This document shows positions 24,905-34,400 of a stretch of DNA of 64,000 nucleotides, in pieces. Each line of letters starts with the position of its first letter. Position 1 is the first letter of the stretch. The position numbers were made by a program, and so were the translations under genes. The stretch is from assembly GCF_039994875.1 (NCBI RefSeq), contig NZ_CP121196.1, positions 4,092,001 to 4,156,000 of the forward strand. Reading direction: 5' to 3'. This DNA comes from Telmatobacter sp. DSM 110680. GTDB lineage: Bacteria; Acidobacteriota; Terriglobia; Terriglobales; Acidobacteriaceae. The notes beneath the pieces were generated by a model, which worked only from the letters and a program-made list of their open reading frames with translations, made no database searches and was not told the DNA's origin.

Positions 24905-25300
24905 ATGACGCAAGAGCCCGAGCCACCGCCGTTGACCGATGAGCAACTCGAAATGTTGCGGCGCTTTGCGCTCTTTGAAGTAAGCCGCGATGAGATGCTT
25001 CGCGCGTTGGCCGGGGCATTCGACATCAACTTCGACCCTAAAGAAGAGACCGACAAAGGGATCACCCAGCGCCGCTCTGCCAATAACCGCTTCCCCATTC
25101 CGGAGCCGGGCATTGTCATCACCCGTGAACACATCTCCAATGCGCTGGAACACAAACGTTTCGAGATGATTTCCGAGCGCGACCTGGTCTACTGGGCAAC
25201 GATCCTGCTGCTCAATGATGCCTATGTCTTCGATCCCGGCGATGAAGACATGATTGCCGAGTGGCTCAACGACATCAGCTTCAACCTTGACGCAAACTGA
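24905..25300 (+). CDS. Small acidic protein of unknown function
   Basis: This 131-residue protein starts MTQEPEPPP, with GGCAGG just upstream. It is acidic and has mostly helical character (LTDEQLEMLRRFALFEVSRDEMLRALAGAF, ITREHISNALEHKRFEMISERDLVYWATILLLNDAYVF). Both segments look like helical-bundle motifs rather than an enzyme. It is not recognised. It lies immediately before dnaX, with a 127-base gap. Confidence 0.6.
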   Translation: MTQEPEPPPLTDEQLEMLRRFALFEVSRDEMLRALAGAFDINFDPKEETDKGITQRRSANNRFPIPEPGIVITREHISNALEHKRFEMISERDLVYWATILLLNDAYVFDPGDEDMIAEWLNDISFNLDAN

Positions 25301-25427
25301 TTGGCCTTTGCTGAAATCGCTACGGCTCCGAGGCGGATTTTCCACGCCGACACGCAGCAGCCCGGAACGATACAATCGCACCTGGAGCTCGAAGCAAAAT
25401 CACCGGGCCAAGGGAGTTGTTGGTCGC

Positions 25428-27314
25428 ATGGGTTATCAGGTTCTGGCTCGGAAATATCGGCCCCAAAAGTTTGCCGACGTCGCCGGCCAGGACCACGTCA
25501 CGCGTACGCTGCTGAATGCGCTTACGCAGAACCGGATCGCTCACGGCTACATCTTCTCGGGCCATCGCGGCATTGGCAAGACCACCATCGCCCGTATTCT
25601 TGCGCAGGCTCTGAATTGCCGGACGGAGATCGGCTCGGCCCAGCGGCCAACGCCGGAACCCTGCGGGGTTTGCGACTCCTGCGTGGAAATACGCCAGGGC
25701 AATGCCGTCGACGTGATCGAGATTGATGCGGCCACTAACCGCGGCATCGATGAGATTAGGGAGCTTCGCGATGCTGCGCGCTACTCGCCCGCTCGGGACC
25801 GCTACAAGATCTACATTCTTGATGAAGCGCACCAGATCACCGAGGCTGCATTCAACGCGCTGCTGAAGACGCTGGAAGAACCGCCCTCGCACATCATCTT
25901 TATGATGGCCACTACCGAGCCGGAAAACATTCCGCAGACGATTCGTTCGCGTTGTCAGCATTTCAGCTTTCATGCGGTGAAGTTCGATGACATCCTGACG
26001 CAGCTCAAGATGATTGCGGGACAGGAAAGCGTTGAAGCCGAAGATGCCGCCCTCGCGCTGCTGGCCGAGGCAGGCGATGGTTCGATGCGCGACGCGCTCA
26101 GCATCATGGACCAGGCCATCGCTTCGGCTCCCTGCGATGCGAATAATCATCCGGTTCTTTCAACTGAGCAGATCCGCGAACTGATGGGGTCTGTCCCGAA
26201 CACCGTGTTTGAGCATCTGCTGGAAGCGGTTGCAGCCGGTGAGAGCGCTCCGGTGATGATGCAGCTCAACGATCTGTTAAATGCCGGACACAGCGCGCAA
26301 TCTCTAGCGCGGCAGATCGTTCGCTACCTGCGCAACACGCTGATGTCGAAGCTGGGCGGTGAGCAGACCGAACTGCTGCAGATTTCGGCCGATGAGCGGG
26401 CTCGCGCTGCACGCACAGCGTTGCTGTTTGGCGAAGAGGAAATTACGCGTAACCTGCAGATCATGCTGCGGACGTTTGACGATCTGAACTACCGGCAGGA
26501 GCAGCGCTTTCATCTCGAGCTTGGCCTGATGAAGCTTGTTCATGCGCAACGCCTGCTGCCGTTGGAGGAGTTGTTGAGCGGCGTGGCAAGCGGGACGCCG
26601 GTTCGAAGCGGCCAGTCGTCAGCACCGCGCACGGTTGCGACGCCGCGTACACTTTCTGCGTCCCAATCCACTCCAACTTCACCGCGTTCGCCATTCGGGT
26701 TTTCAGCGGGCTCGCAGCCGGTGATGCAGACGGCCGCGCCAATTGTCGAGAGCCGTGCTGCCGTTGCTGCTCCGCCGCTGCCAGCGCCGCGCATTGAGAT
26801 TCCCAAGGAACCGGCCGCGACAACTACTACGCCGACTCCCAAGCCACCGGTTGGTTTTGGAGAGACGTTTCCGAATGGAGCCTTGCAGGAGAGCAAGCTT
26901 GCCGAGGTCATTCCGATGAATGGTGCTCCGGCAAGGATCGAAACCGTGCAACAGGCCGTGGTTTCAGCACTCGCGCAGCAGGGGCACGCTACCGCATCAG
27001 CGCTGATTGCTACGGGGCGATTCACCCTCGAGGCTACGAATCTGCGCATTGAAGTTCCTGGCATCGGGAAAAAGATGCTGGCACTGACCGTGAACGCAGT
27101 GGCTGAGAAGATCATCAAGCAGGAGGTTCAACGCCTCGGCGGCCCCGCGCGCTTCATGGTCATCCCCGGTGAAGGTGTTGCCGCCACGTCCACGGTCGCG
27201 GCACCGATCGCCGGGAGCATTCAGGAAGCAGCGCTCGAGCATCCAATGGTGCAAAAGGCGAAGGAAATCTTTAATGCCGAAGTGCGCAGCGTGGTTGACC
27301 TGCGCAATAAGTGA
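25428..27314 (+). CDS. dnaX: DNA polymerase III subunits gamma/tau
   Basis: DnaX is the clamp-loader ATPase of the replicase. The 628-residue protein opens MGYQVLARKYRPQKFADVAGQDHV. Walker A is GHRGIGKTTIA, a zinc module is C-x8+-CGVCDSC, and Walker B is LDEAHQIT, where DEAH occurs in place of the usual DEVH. AAA+ domains II and III (KTLEEPPSHIIFMMATTEPENI, GDGSMRDALSIMDQAI, sensor) follow. After about residue 380 the tau-like tail is Pro/Ala/Thr-rich, then a helical end. AAGGGAG lies 12-18 bases upstream of ATG 25428; the longer frame shows no family resemblance. The ybaB gene follows after 16 bases, the classical dnaX-ybaB-recR order. Confidence 0.94.
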   Translation: MGYQVLARKYRPQKFADVAGQDHVTRTLLNALTQNRIAHGYIFSGHRGIGKTTIARILAQALNCRTEIGSAQRPTPEPCGVCDSCVEIRQGNAVDVIEIDAATNRGIDEIRELRDAARYSPARDRYKIYILDEAHQITEAAFNALLKTLEEPPSHIIFMMATTEPENIPQTIRSRCQHFSFHAVKFDDILTQLKMIAGQESVEAEDAALALLAEAGDGSMRDALSIMDQAIASAPCDANNHPVLSTEQIRELMGSVPNTVFEHLLEAVAAGESAPVMMQLNDLLNAGHSAQSLARQIVRYLRNTLMSKLGGEQTELLQISADERARAARTALLFGEEEITRNLQIMLRTFDDLNYRQEQRFHLELGLMKLVHAQRLLPLEELLSGVASGTPVRSGQSSAPRTVATPRTLSASQSTPTSPRSPFGFSAGSQPVMQTAAPIVESRAAVAAPPLPAPRIEIPKEPAATTTTPTPKPPVGFGETFPNGALQESKLAEVIPMNGAPARIETVQQAVVSALAQQGHATASALIATGRFTLEATNLRIEVPGIGKKMLALTVNAVAEKIIKQEVQRLGGPARFMVIPGEGVAATSTVAAPIAGSIQEAALEHPMVQKAKEIFNAEVRSVVDLRNK

Positions 27315-27330
27315 GATTCAGGAGTTCGCT

Positions 27331-27663
27331 ATGATCAATCCCCTCAAGATGGCCGAGATGCTTTCCCAGGCCAACAAAATGCAAGAGGACATGCAGCGCA
27401 AGCTCACGCAGACTATAGTGGAGGGCTCAAGCGGCGGCGGGGCAGTGACGGCGACCATGAACGGGAAGAAGGAACTCGTCAAGCTCAAGATCGATCCGGC
27501 TGCAGTTACGAGCCTGAGCGGCCCCAATCCTGATGTTGAATTGCTCGAGTCGCTTATCGTGGGCGCCGTCAACGATGCCGGCCACAAGGCTGATGAGGCT
27601 ATTCAATCCAGCGTAAAAGGCGCATTGGGCGGATTGAACCTGAATATTCCGGGCCTCGGCTAA
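27331..27663 (+). CDS. ybaB: YbaB/EbfC family nucleoid-associated protein
   Basis: This 110-residue DNA-binding protein begins MINPLKMAEMLSQANKMQEDMQRKLTQ, the helical end that clamps DNA as a dimer. Its beta-hairpin is AVTATMNGKKELVKLKIDP, and the C-terminal helix is VELLESLIVGAVNDAGHKADEA. CAGGAG lies 6 bases before ATG 27331. It normally pairs with recR; here a Tat-exported hydrolase gene lies between them. Confidence 0.93.
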   Translation: MINPLKMAEMLSQANKMQEDMQRKLTQTIVEGSSGGGAVTATMNGKKELVKLKIDPAAVTSLSGPNPDVELLESLIVGAVNDAGHKADEAIQSSVKGALGGLNLNIPGLG

Positions 27664-27735
27664 ATACAAAAGTTCCCTGCCATCGCTGAGTTTCAATTGG
27701 TTTGATTTCGAAAGCGGATTCTGGAGGTCACAATC

Positions 27736-28680
27736 ATGGCTACAGTCAATCGCAGGAGTTTTCTCCATCTTGGAATGGCCGCAGGTGCTGCGGTCCTGGC
27801 GCCGCGTTGGGTATTTTCGCAGGCGGCAGCATCAACTGATCGCGTTGCGCAGATGCGGGCCGCGGGCGCGTCTACTCCCGTGAAAACGACCAAGCTTTAT
27901 GACAACATCTGGCTGCTGCAGGGCGCTGGCGGAAACATGGCTGTCCAGTCGGGCAAGGACGGCAATATCCTCATCGATTCCAGCTTTGCAACGGCTGTAC
28001 CGCACATTCGGGAAGCCATTTCTTCGGTCAGCAGCGATGCGCCTCATGCATTGATTAATACGCACTGGCACGTCGACCATGTGGACGGCAATGAAGGCAT
28101 GCACTCCGCCGGATACCGGGTCATCGCTCACACGAAGACCAAAGACCGCATGTCGCAGCCGGCGGAGATGAAGCTCTTTCACATGTCGTTGCCCGCATAT
28201 CCTGCCGGAGCGCTGCCCACCGTCACCTTCGACGGATCGATGCGCCACGATCACAACGGAGACTCGATTGAACTGGTTCATTACGATCCGGCTCACACCG
28301 ACACCGATATCTATATTCACTTTCACAACGCGGACGTGCTCCATTGCGGAGATATCTTCTTCAACAAAACTTACCCATTCATCGATGAAGGCACTGGCGG
28401 ATCGATTGGTGGCACCATCGCGGCAGCGGAGAAGTCGCTGGCGCTCGCCGGGGATAACACCAAGATCATTCCCGGGCATGGACCGCTGGGCAACAAGGCC
28501 GATCTAAAGAAGTACATCGACATGCTCTCGGCGACGCGCGATAAAGTCTCAGGGTTGAAAAAGGCGGGCGCCAGCGAACAGGAAGTGCTGGCCAAGAAAC
28601 CGACAGCGGATCTCGATGCTGACTGGGCACATGGCGGTTCGCCGGACATGTTTGTCGGAATCGTCTATAGGACAATTTAG
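27736..28680 (+). CDS. Tat-exported metallo-beta-lactamase-fold hydrolase
   Basis: The 314-residue protein has a twin-Arg signal (VNRRSFLHLGMAAGAAVLAP) and a metal-binding THWHVDHVDGN motif (H-x-H-x-D-H). Later metal ligands are YDPAHTDTD, the Asp in LHCGDIFF and the terminal IIPGHG. The NTHWHVDH motif and GTGGSIGGTIAAAEK region resemble subclass B3-like or SoxH-like exported hydrolases; the substrate is unknown. Its neighbours are the ybaB and recR genes, so it sits inside the usual dnaX-ybaB-recR transcript. GAGGTCACAATC before ATG 27736 gives a usable ribosome site. Confidence 0.85.
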   Translation: MATVNRRSFLHLGMAAGAAVLAPRWVFSQAAASTDRVAQMRAAGASTPVKTTKLYDNIWLLQGAGGNMAVQSGKDGNILIDSSFATAVPHIREAISSVSSDAPHALINTHWHVDHVDGNEGMHSAGYRVIAHTKTKDRMSQPAEMKLFHMSLPAYPAGALPTVTFDGSMRHDHNGDSIELVHYDPAHTDTDIYIHFHNADVLHCGDIFFNKTYPFIDEGTGGSIGGTIAAAEKSLALAGDNTKIIPGHGPLGNKADLKKYIDMLSATRDKVSGLKKAGASEQEVLAKKPTADLDADWAHGGSPDMFVGIVYRTI

Positions 28681-28691
28681 GAGGAGCCGCT

Positions 28692-29294
28692 GTGCCACGC
28701 TATGCCGAGCCGATGGCCCGGCTCATCGACGAGTTGAAGAAGCTGCCGGGGGTGGGAACCAAGACCGCTCAGCGATTCGCTTTTCACATTTTGCGTTCGA
28801 ACGATGACGATGCGTCGGCTTTGGCTGAAGCCGTGCGTGGGCTCAAGGCGAGCCTGCGGCTGTGCTCAGTCTGCAACAACATCACAGACGTTGATCCATG
28901 CGTCTATTGCACCAGTCCTACCCGCAACCAGCGACTGGTTTGCGTAGTGGAAGAGCCCACCAATATCGATGCGGTCGAGCGAACTCGTTTCGGCGGGGTC
29001 TATCACGTTCTGCATGGGACGCTCTCGCCGCTGCACGGCGTGGGTCCGGAACAGCTTCGCGGCCGGTCGCTTATCGAGCGGGTTGAACGCGGAGAAGTGG
29101 ATGAAGTGATTCTTGCGACTAGCCCAACCCTGGAAGGAGAAGCCACAGCAAGCTGGCTGGCTGGCACGTTGCGAGGTTTCCCGGTTCGCATCACGCGCAT
29201 TGCTACGGGCGTCCCTGCCGGCAGCGATATCGAATATGCAGATGAAGTCACAATGGCGCACGCCCTGGAAGGTCGCCACGAAATGAAGTCCTGA
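28692..29294 (+). CDS. recR: Recombination protein RecR
   Basis: RecR works with RecF/RecO to load RecA onto gaps. The 200-residue chain has a helix-hairpin-helix start (LIDELKKLPGVGTKTAQRFAFHIL). The zinc finger is SVCNNITDVDPCVYC. The Toprim domain (RLVCVVEEPTNIDAVERTRFGGVYHVLHG) and TSPTLEGEATASWLA follow, all typical. GTG 28692 follows a GGAGGAG ribosome site. The gene starts 11 bases after the hydrolase stop and shares its transcript. Confidence 0.95.
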   Translation: MPRYAEPMARLIDELKKLPGVGTKTAQRFAFHILRSNDDDASALAEAVRGLKASLRLCSVCNNITDVDPCVYCTSPTRNQRLVCVVEEPTNIDAVERTRFGGVYHVLHGTLSPLHGVGPEQLRGRSLIERVERGEVDEVILATSPTLEGEATASWLAGTLRGFPVRITRIATGVPAGSDIEYADEVTMAHALEGRHEMKS

Positions 29295-29315
29295 AAGACG
29301 AAGATGTTTTCGAAT

Positions 29316-29687
29316 CTAGCTGCGCAGCCGGCTCAAGAGGTCCTGGGGGTGCACAGGCTTGGCGAGGATTTCGAATTCATAGCCTTGCGCACGTGCTTTC
29401 TCAAGCAAATCGGCGGTTGCAGCCTGGCCTGAGAACAGCAGAATCTTGATCTTTGGCAGCAAAGAACGAATCTGGATCGCGGCGTCGATACCATTCAGGT
29501 CCGCCATGATCACGTCGGCAATCAGCATATCCGGTTCATAGCTAGACGCAAGCTCGAGCGCAGCCTCGCCGGAGTACACAGCCTTAGCCTGGAAGCCGCT
29601 CTGGTTCAGAATCATGGATAGCGTGTCGGCTATGACGCGTTCGTCGTCAACTACAAGTACTTTGGGCTTAACGTGATTATCGGGCAT
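29316..29687 (-). CDS. Single-domain response regulator
   Basis: The 123-residue protein is a bare CheY-type receiver with the Asp pair in VLVVDDERVIAD, the phosphorylation Asp in MLIADVIMADLNG and the conserved Lys in EILAKPVHPQDLL. There is no output domain, so it must pass phosphate to or bind a partner protein. ATG 29687 has AGGAG 4 bases upstream. It stands alone, convergent with recR and divergent from the ABC transporter; no kinase is adjacent. Confidence 0.85.
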   Translation of the reverse strand: MPDNHVKPKVLVVDDERVIADTLSMILNQSGFQAKAVYSGEAALELASSYEPDMLIADVIMADLNGIDAAIQIRSLLPKIKILLFSGQAATADLLEKARAQGYEFEILAKPVHPQDLLSRLRS

Positions 29688-30109
29688 AGACTCCTGAACG
29701 CCAAAACGGGATTGCGCAAAGCTTTCGATGCGAACGTGCCGGGGATGCAAAGCCGAACGGCACCAGTCTCACGGTACGATCAGCTCGGTAAGAACCTAGT
29801 TAGAATAACATCCTCGGACGGGGCCCAAGCAGCCCTCATGGGCTCGGCTTTTCAGTCTACGGGTACACTTCGAGTTGCGCAAGACGGGCGTCGATGCCTC
29901 ACAAGCCTTCTCATCTTCGGGCCTAAGGCTGGAGACTTGTTTCGCGATTCTGCCGGAAGTCGTGTGTTCCATTCAAAACGCACGGACTGCGATACTCTAA
30001 ACGCGGGTTGTTCCCATCGCAGCGGCGATTCATCCGGGAGCAACGCAACCCGCATAAGATTCCTATCAGTTCCTTGCCGAAATTTCGGCGAATTTCCTGG
30101 GAGAGGCGC
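29688..30109. other. 422-base intergenic region before ABC transporter operon
   Basis: No reading frame looks like a protein here. It must hold the divergent promoters for the receiver gene and the transporter operon. The only clear structure is the palindrome GCCGAAATTTCGGC at 30076-30089, listed separately. Confidence 0.5.
30076..30089. promoter_or_regulatory. 14-base palindrome just before the ABC transporter ribosome site
   Basis: GCCGAAATTTCGGC is a perfect inverted repeat 20 bases upstream of ATG 30110 and 9 bases upstream of the GGGAGAGG ribosome site. It could be a repressor operator or a small hairpin; there is no consensus I can assign. Confidence 0.3.
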
Positions 30110-31537
30110 ATGCAGCCAGCAGGCATCCCGAATGTTGCGCAAAATCCGTCCGCGGTCGCCGCGTCGAGCTCAGCCGGGGAAGCTGTCGTTCGCGCTGGAG
30201 AAGCGATCATTCGTGCCGAAAAGATCGAGAAATACTATGCGCAGCCCAGCCAGAATCGAATCCAGGTCATCTCGCCAACCGACCTGAGCATCGTCCCGGG
30301 GGAGATTGTCGCCCTGCTCGGGCCTTCCGGATCCGGCAAATCCACCATGCTGCGGATGCTTTCCGGGCTCTCCCAGCCCTCCGCCGGTCAGGTTTACTGG
30401 CATGAGCGACCAATTGCCGAGGCCGAAATCAACGTCTCGATTGTCTTCCAGAGTTTTGCCCTGTTTCCCTGGTTGACTGTGCTTGAAAATGTAGAGGCAC
30501 CGCTACAGGCCCGCGGAGTAGATCCGGAAGAACGCCGTGCCCGCAGCATGCGGATGCTCGATACCGTAGGCCTCGACGGATTCGAGTCAGCTTACCCTAA
30601 AGAGCTTTCTGGAGGCATGAAGCAGAGAGTCGGTTTTGCTCGCGCGCTCGTGGTTGAGCCCGAGGTCCTTTTTATGGACGAACCTTTCTCTGCTCTCGAC
30701 GTGCTGACGGCTGAGAACCTGCGCAGCGAACTGCTCGAACTCTGGGCCAAGAAGACTATGCCCACCCGGTGCGTCTTCATCGTGACGCACAACATCGAAG
30801 AGGCCGTTTTGCTGGCCGATCGCATCATTGTCCTGGGGAGAAATCCGGGACATATCCGAACCGACTTTCGCGTGCAGATTCCGCAGCCGCGCGACCGCAA
30901 ATCTGAGCAGTTCACTCAGCTGGTTGATTACATTTATAAAGTTCTCACGCGACCAGACGTAGTGCCCACCGAGGCACCGGACCATCAGCATCCCGGGCCG
31001 AAGGTCCGCGATCAGCGCCAGATGAAGTACCAGATGCTGCCCCATGCACGTCCGGGCGGCGTCGCGGGTCTCCTTGAGTTATTGCTCGATAAGGGCGGTC
31101 GCGATGACATCTACCGGCTGGCTGACGACCTGGCATTTGAAATCGACGACCTGCTGCCGATCGTGGATGCGGCCCAGTTGCTGGGCTTCCTGAAAGTGGA
31201 GGAAGGCGACGCGAACATCACGGAGAACGGAACGGAATTCGCCAACTCCGAGATTCTTCGGCAAAAGGAGATCTTTCGCGACGCCGCGTTGCAGAATGTG
31301 CTGCTGCTCCGGCAGATTCAACGCGCGCTCGAGGCCAAGAGCGACCACACCGTTCCGGAGGAGTTCTTCCTCGACATGCTCGACGAACAATTCAGCGATG
31401 AAGAAGCTCATCGCCAGATAGAGACTGCCGTTACGTGGGGTCGTTATGCCGAGTTGTTTGACTTCGATGCCGCGCGCCGGCGGTTCGTGATGCCGGATGC
31501 CATCGAAGAAGCCGCGGTAGCCGGAGACGATGATTGA
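30110..31537 (+). CDS. ABC transporter ATP-binding protein with C-terminal AAA-associated domain
   Basis: This is the nucleotide-binding subunit of a nitrate/sulfonate/anion-type ABC importer. Walker A GPSGSGKST, signature LSGGMKQR, Walker B VLFMDEPFSALD and switch FIVTHN lie within the first ~270 residues. Residues from about 310 to 460 form an extra domain (MLLELLLDKGGRDDIYRLADDLAFEIDDLLPIVDAAQLLGFLKVEEGDANITENG) of the AAA-associated C-terminal type seen in COG4754 proteins. ATG 30110 follows GGGAGAGG; the open frame upstream lacks similarity. Its stop overlaps the permease start (TGATG). The transported anion is unknown. Confidence 0.85.
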   Translation: MQPAGIPNVAQNPSAVAASSSAGEAVVRAGEAIIRAEKIEKYYAQPSQNRIQVISPTDLSIVPGEIVALLGPSGSGKSTMLRMLSGLSQPSAGQVYWHERPIAEAEINVSIVFQSFALFPWLTVLENVEAPLQARGVDPEERRARSMRMLDTVGLDGFESAYPKELSGGMKQRVGFARALVVEPEVLFMDEPFSALDVLTAENLRSELLELWAKKTMPTRCVFIVTHNIEEAVLLADRIIVLGRNPGHIRTDFRVQIPQPRDRKSEQFTQLVDYIYKVLTRPDVVPTEAPDHQHPGPKVRDQRQMKYQMLPHARPGGVAGLLELLLDKGGRDDIYRLADDLAFEIDDLLPIVDAAQLLGFLKVEEGDANITENGTEFANSEILRQKEIFRDAALQNVLLLRQIQRALEAKSDHTVPEEFFLDMLDEQFSDEEAHRQIETAVTWGRYAELFDFDAARRRFVMPDAIEEAAVAGDDD

Positions 31538-33279
31538 TGCTGCAGCGCACGTTTGCACGCTCGCTCGTGACCGTTCGCACCTGGCCTTTTGTCATCGACC
31601 TGAGCGTCGGCCTTTGCGCGCTGGCTGTTTTTATGGCCGTCGTGCACATGGCTACTTATTGGATGGGATCGGCAGTCCCGGTTTCTCCCATTTCGCAAAA
31701 TGCGCGGTCGCTCCCTGTCTATGCGCTCTACTCGGTGATGCGCATAGGGATTGCGTACGTGCTCAGTTTGATCTTTGCAGTCGCTTACGGCTATATCGCC
31801 GCGCATAATACGCGCGTCGAGGCCTGGATGATTGCGGTCCTCGATATCTTGCAGTCGATTCCAGTACTCAGCTTTTTGCCACCGGTGCTGCTCGCGATGA
31901 TCGCGCTTGTGCCACATCATCAATTGGGCATTGAGTTGGGTGTCATCCTCCTGATCTTCACCGGGCAGGTGTGGAACCTTGCGTTCAGCTTTTACTCGTC
32001 GGTGAAGAGCATCCCACGCGAAATGATCGAGGCTTCACGCATCTATCGTTACTCGGCGTGGCAGCGCTTCTGGCAACTGGAGATGCCTTACGCCGCGATA
32101 GGCCTCGTGTGGAACTCGATTGTGTCGGTTGCCAACGGCTGGTTTGCGCTGATGGCTTGCGAAATGTTTCCACTGAACGGCACCAACTTCCAACTGCCGG
32201 GGCTGGGCAGCTATATCCAGACAGCAACGTACTCGGGGGATACGCGGGCGCTCTTGAGCGGGATCGCAGCTATCGTCCTGATCGTGGTTGCTACGGATCA
32301 GTTGATCTGGCGTCCGCTGATTGCGTGGAGCGAGAAATTCAAATTCGAGCAGGTAGAGGCAGCGGATCATGTTACCTCACCGATTCTCACCCTGCTGCAA
32401 CGTTCTGCCCTGATCACGACGCTCTCAAACCGCGTATGGGCGAGCATTGAAGAGCCTATCTATCGGCGCCTTGCACGCACCCGCGAGTGCCGTGTTGTGC
32501 AGCCAATCGACCTGGAAACGGGCAAGCAGAGAGCTTCAATCGGCTACTGGGTGGTCGGCGTCTTCTTCGCGATTGCCATTACGTGGGGAGCAATCCAGTG
32601 TGCTCTGATGCTGCGCCATGTCACGCTTAGCGATCTCCGCATGTTGCTGGCGGGCGCGGCTGCGACTTTCCTGCGCGTAAATGTTGCACTCCTCATCTCC
32701 GCTTTGTGGACGGTGCCGGTTGGCGTGGCGATCGGATTTAATCCCAAGCTTGCACGCGTGGTTCAGCCGGTGGCGCAGGTGCTGGCGTCTGTTCCGGCGA
32801 CGGCCTTCTTTCCGATTTTGCTGATCGGCTTGCTCAAGATCGGCGGCGGACTTGGCATTGGTTCGGTTGCGCTCATGCTGCTGGGCACACAGTGGTACAT
32901 CTTGTTCAACGTGATCGCGGGAGCGATGTCCATCCCGTCTGACCTGCGCGAAGCTGCTTCACTTTACAGGTTCACGCGGTGGCAGCGCTGGACGAAGCTC
33001 ATTCTTCCCGGCATTTTTCCATACCTCATTACGGGGATGGTCACGGCCTCCGGTGGGGCGTGGAATGCGTCTGTGTTTGCCGAATATGCCAACATCCAAG
33101 GCCGTACCATCCAGACGATCGGCCTTGGAGCCCAGATTCAATCGGCCTCGGCCGATGGGCGTTTTCCGATCCTGCTGATGGCAACTGTCATGATTTCGCT
33201 GATGGTGGTTACGATGAATCGACTGGTCTGGCGCCGGATGTATCGCCTCGCGGAAACGCGGTATAAACTTGAGGGCTAA
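31537..33279 (+). CDS. Duplicated ABC-type anion transport permease
   Basis: This 580-residue fusion has two permease halves, each with about five or six hydrophobic helices and the EAA-loop motif: PREMIEASRIYRYSAWQRFWQLEMPYA in the first half, PSDLREAASLYRFTRWQRWTKLILPGI in the second. It matches the duplicated COG4986 anion permease type. The substrate-binding protein usual for this importer class is absent from the neighbourhood. It is translationally coupled to the ATPase gene by a one-base overlap, and an oxidoreductase gene follows after 38 bases. The substrate is unknown. Confidence 0.85.
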   Translation: MLQRTFARSLVTVRTWPFVIDLSVGLCALAVFMAVVHMATYWMGSAVPVSPISQNARSLPVYALYSVMRIGIAYVLSLIFAVAYGYIAAHNTRVEAWMIAVLDILQSIPVLSFLPPVLLAMIALVPHHQLGIELGVILLIFTGQVWNLAFSFYSSVKSIPREMIEASRIYRYSAWQRFWQLEMPYAAIGLVWNSIVSVANGWFALMACEMFPLNGTNFQLPGLGSYIQTATYSGDTRALLSGIAAIVLIVVATDQLIWRPLIAWSEKFKFEQVEAADHVTSPILTLLQRSALITTLSNRVWASIEEPIYRRLARTRECRVVQPIDLETGKQRASIGYWVVGVFFAIAITWGAIQCALMLRHVTLSDLRMLLAGAAATFLRVNVALLISALWTVPVGVAIGFNPKLARVVQPVAQVLASVPATAFFPILLIGLLKIGGGLGIGSVALMLLGTQWYILFNVIAGAMSIPSDLREAASLYRFTRWQRWTKLILPGIFPYLITGMVTASGGAWNASVFAEYANIQGRTIQTIGLGAQIQSASADGRFPILLMATVMISLMVVTMNRLVWRRMYRLAETRYKLEG

Positions 33280-33317
33280 ATAGAGACATAGCTGTCAGTC
33301 GCGATCGGGAGGAAAGC

Positions 33318-34379
33318 ATGATTCGCGTAGGACTGGTTGGTTTCGGCATGGCGGGCCGCGTATTCCACGCTCCGCTTATTTCTTCTGTCGAAGGTCTCGA
33401 ACTCGCTGCCGTTGTCGAGCGCTCTACTGACATGGCAGCCGAGCGTTATCCCGGTATCACCACGTATCGGTCGGTCGAAGAGCTGCTTGCCGACGCCTCG
33501 ATCAAACTCGTGGTCGTCGCGACGCCAAACAGCAGTCACTTCCCGATCGCCATGCAAGCGCTTGAAGCGGCGAAGAGCGTTGTGGTGGATAAGCCTGTGG
33601 CACTCAGTTCTGGTGAGGTCGTCCAGCTTGCGGAGCTTGCTGGCGGGATTGGTCTGCACGTTATTCCATTTCATAACCGCCGCTTTGACAGTGACTTCCT
33701 GACGATTCGAAAACTAATGGATGAGCGTTCTTTAGGACGCATGGTTCACTTTGAATCGAATTTTGACCGCTGGCGGCCCGGCCCTTCCAGTAGGGTGTGG
33801 AAAGAGGAAACAGATGAGGGCGGTATCCTGTTTGACCTCGGCACACATTTGGTAGACCAGGCACTTATGCTGTTTGGTCAGCCGGCTGCGGTTGGGGCTG
33901 AGGTGCTCCGCGAGCGCGATGGCGAAGGTTCAAACGACGCTTTCACGATTCGTCTGCATTATTTCTCGGGTTTCTCCGTCACGCTTGGAGCTAACTGCCT
34001 GTCGTCTCTCGCGCGTCCTCGCTTCCATCTGCGGGGTAGCAAGGGAAACTTCTGGAAGTGGGGGCTTGACCCGCAAGAAGACGCGCTGAATAACGTTGCC
34101 AAAATTACGGATACGAATTGGGGCGAGGAGCCTAACGACCGCTGGGGTACGCTCAGTGCCGATGTCGACGGCGACATTGTGACACGGCCAGTGCCGTCGA
34201 CACCGGGCGATTACCGGCTTTTCTACGCAGGAGTTCGCGATCTTCTTCTGGGCGACGCGGCTGCTGCTCCGGTGACGCCGACGGAAGCCTGGCGGGCTAT
34301 ACGGGTGCTTGAGTGGGCAAAACAAAGTTCGGAATTGCACCGCGACGTCGAATGCGATTGGAGCGGCGAGCCGGCCTGA
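33318..34379 (+). CDS. Gfo/Idh/MocA-family oxidoreductase
   Basis: The 353-residue chain has an N-terminal NAD(P)-binding fold (VGLVGFGMAGRVFHAPL, VVVATPNSSHF), the DKPVALS motif with the conserved Lys at the active site, and a C-terminal domain with GGILFDLGTHLVDQALML. In the family these enzymes oxidise or isomerise sugar-related alcohols; the exact substrate is not visible. GGGAGG lies 8-9 bases before ATG 33318. It follows the ABC genes in the same direction and converges with the kinase gene. Confidence 0.9.
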   Translation: MIRVGLVGFGMAGRVFHAPLISSVEGLELAAVVERSTDMAAERYPGITTYRSVEELLADASIKLVVVATPNSSHFPIAMQALEAAKSVVVDKPVALSSGEVVQLAELAGGIGLHVIPFHNRRFDSDFLTIRKLMDERSLGRMVHFESNFDRWRPGPSSRVWKEETDEGGILFDLGTHLVDQALMLFGQPAAVGAEVLRERDGEGSNDAFTIRLHYFSGFSVTLGANCLSSLARPRFHLRGSKGNFWKWGLDPQEDALNNVAKITDTNWGEEPNDRWGTLSADVDGDIVTRPVPSTPGDYRLFYAGVRDLLLGDAAAAPVTPTEAWRAIRVLEWAKQSSELHRDVECDWSGEPA

Positions 34380-34400
34380 TCAAGACGCCTATTTTGCTAC

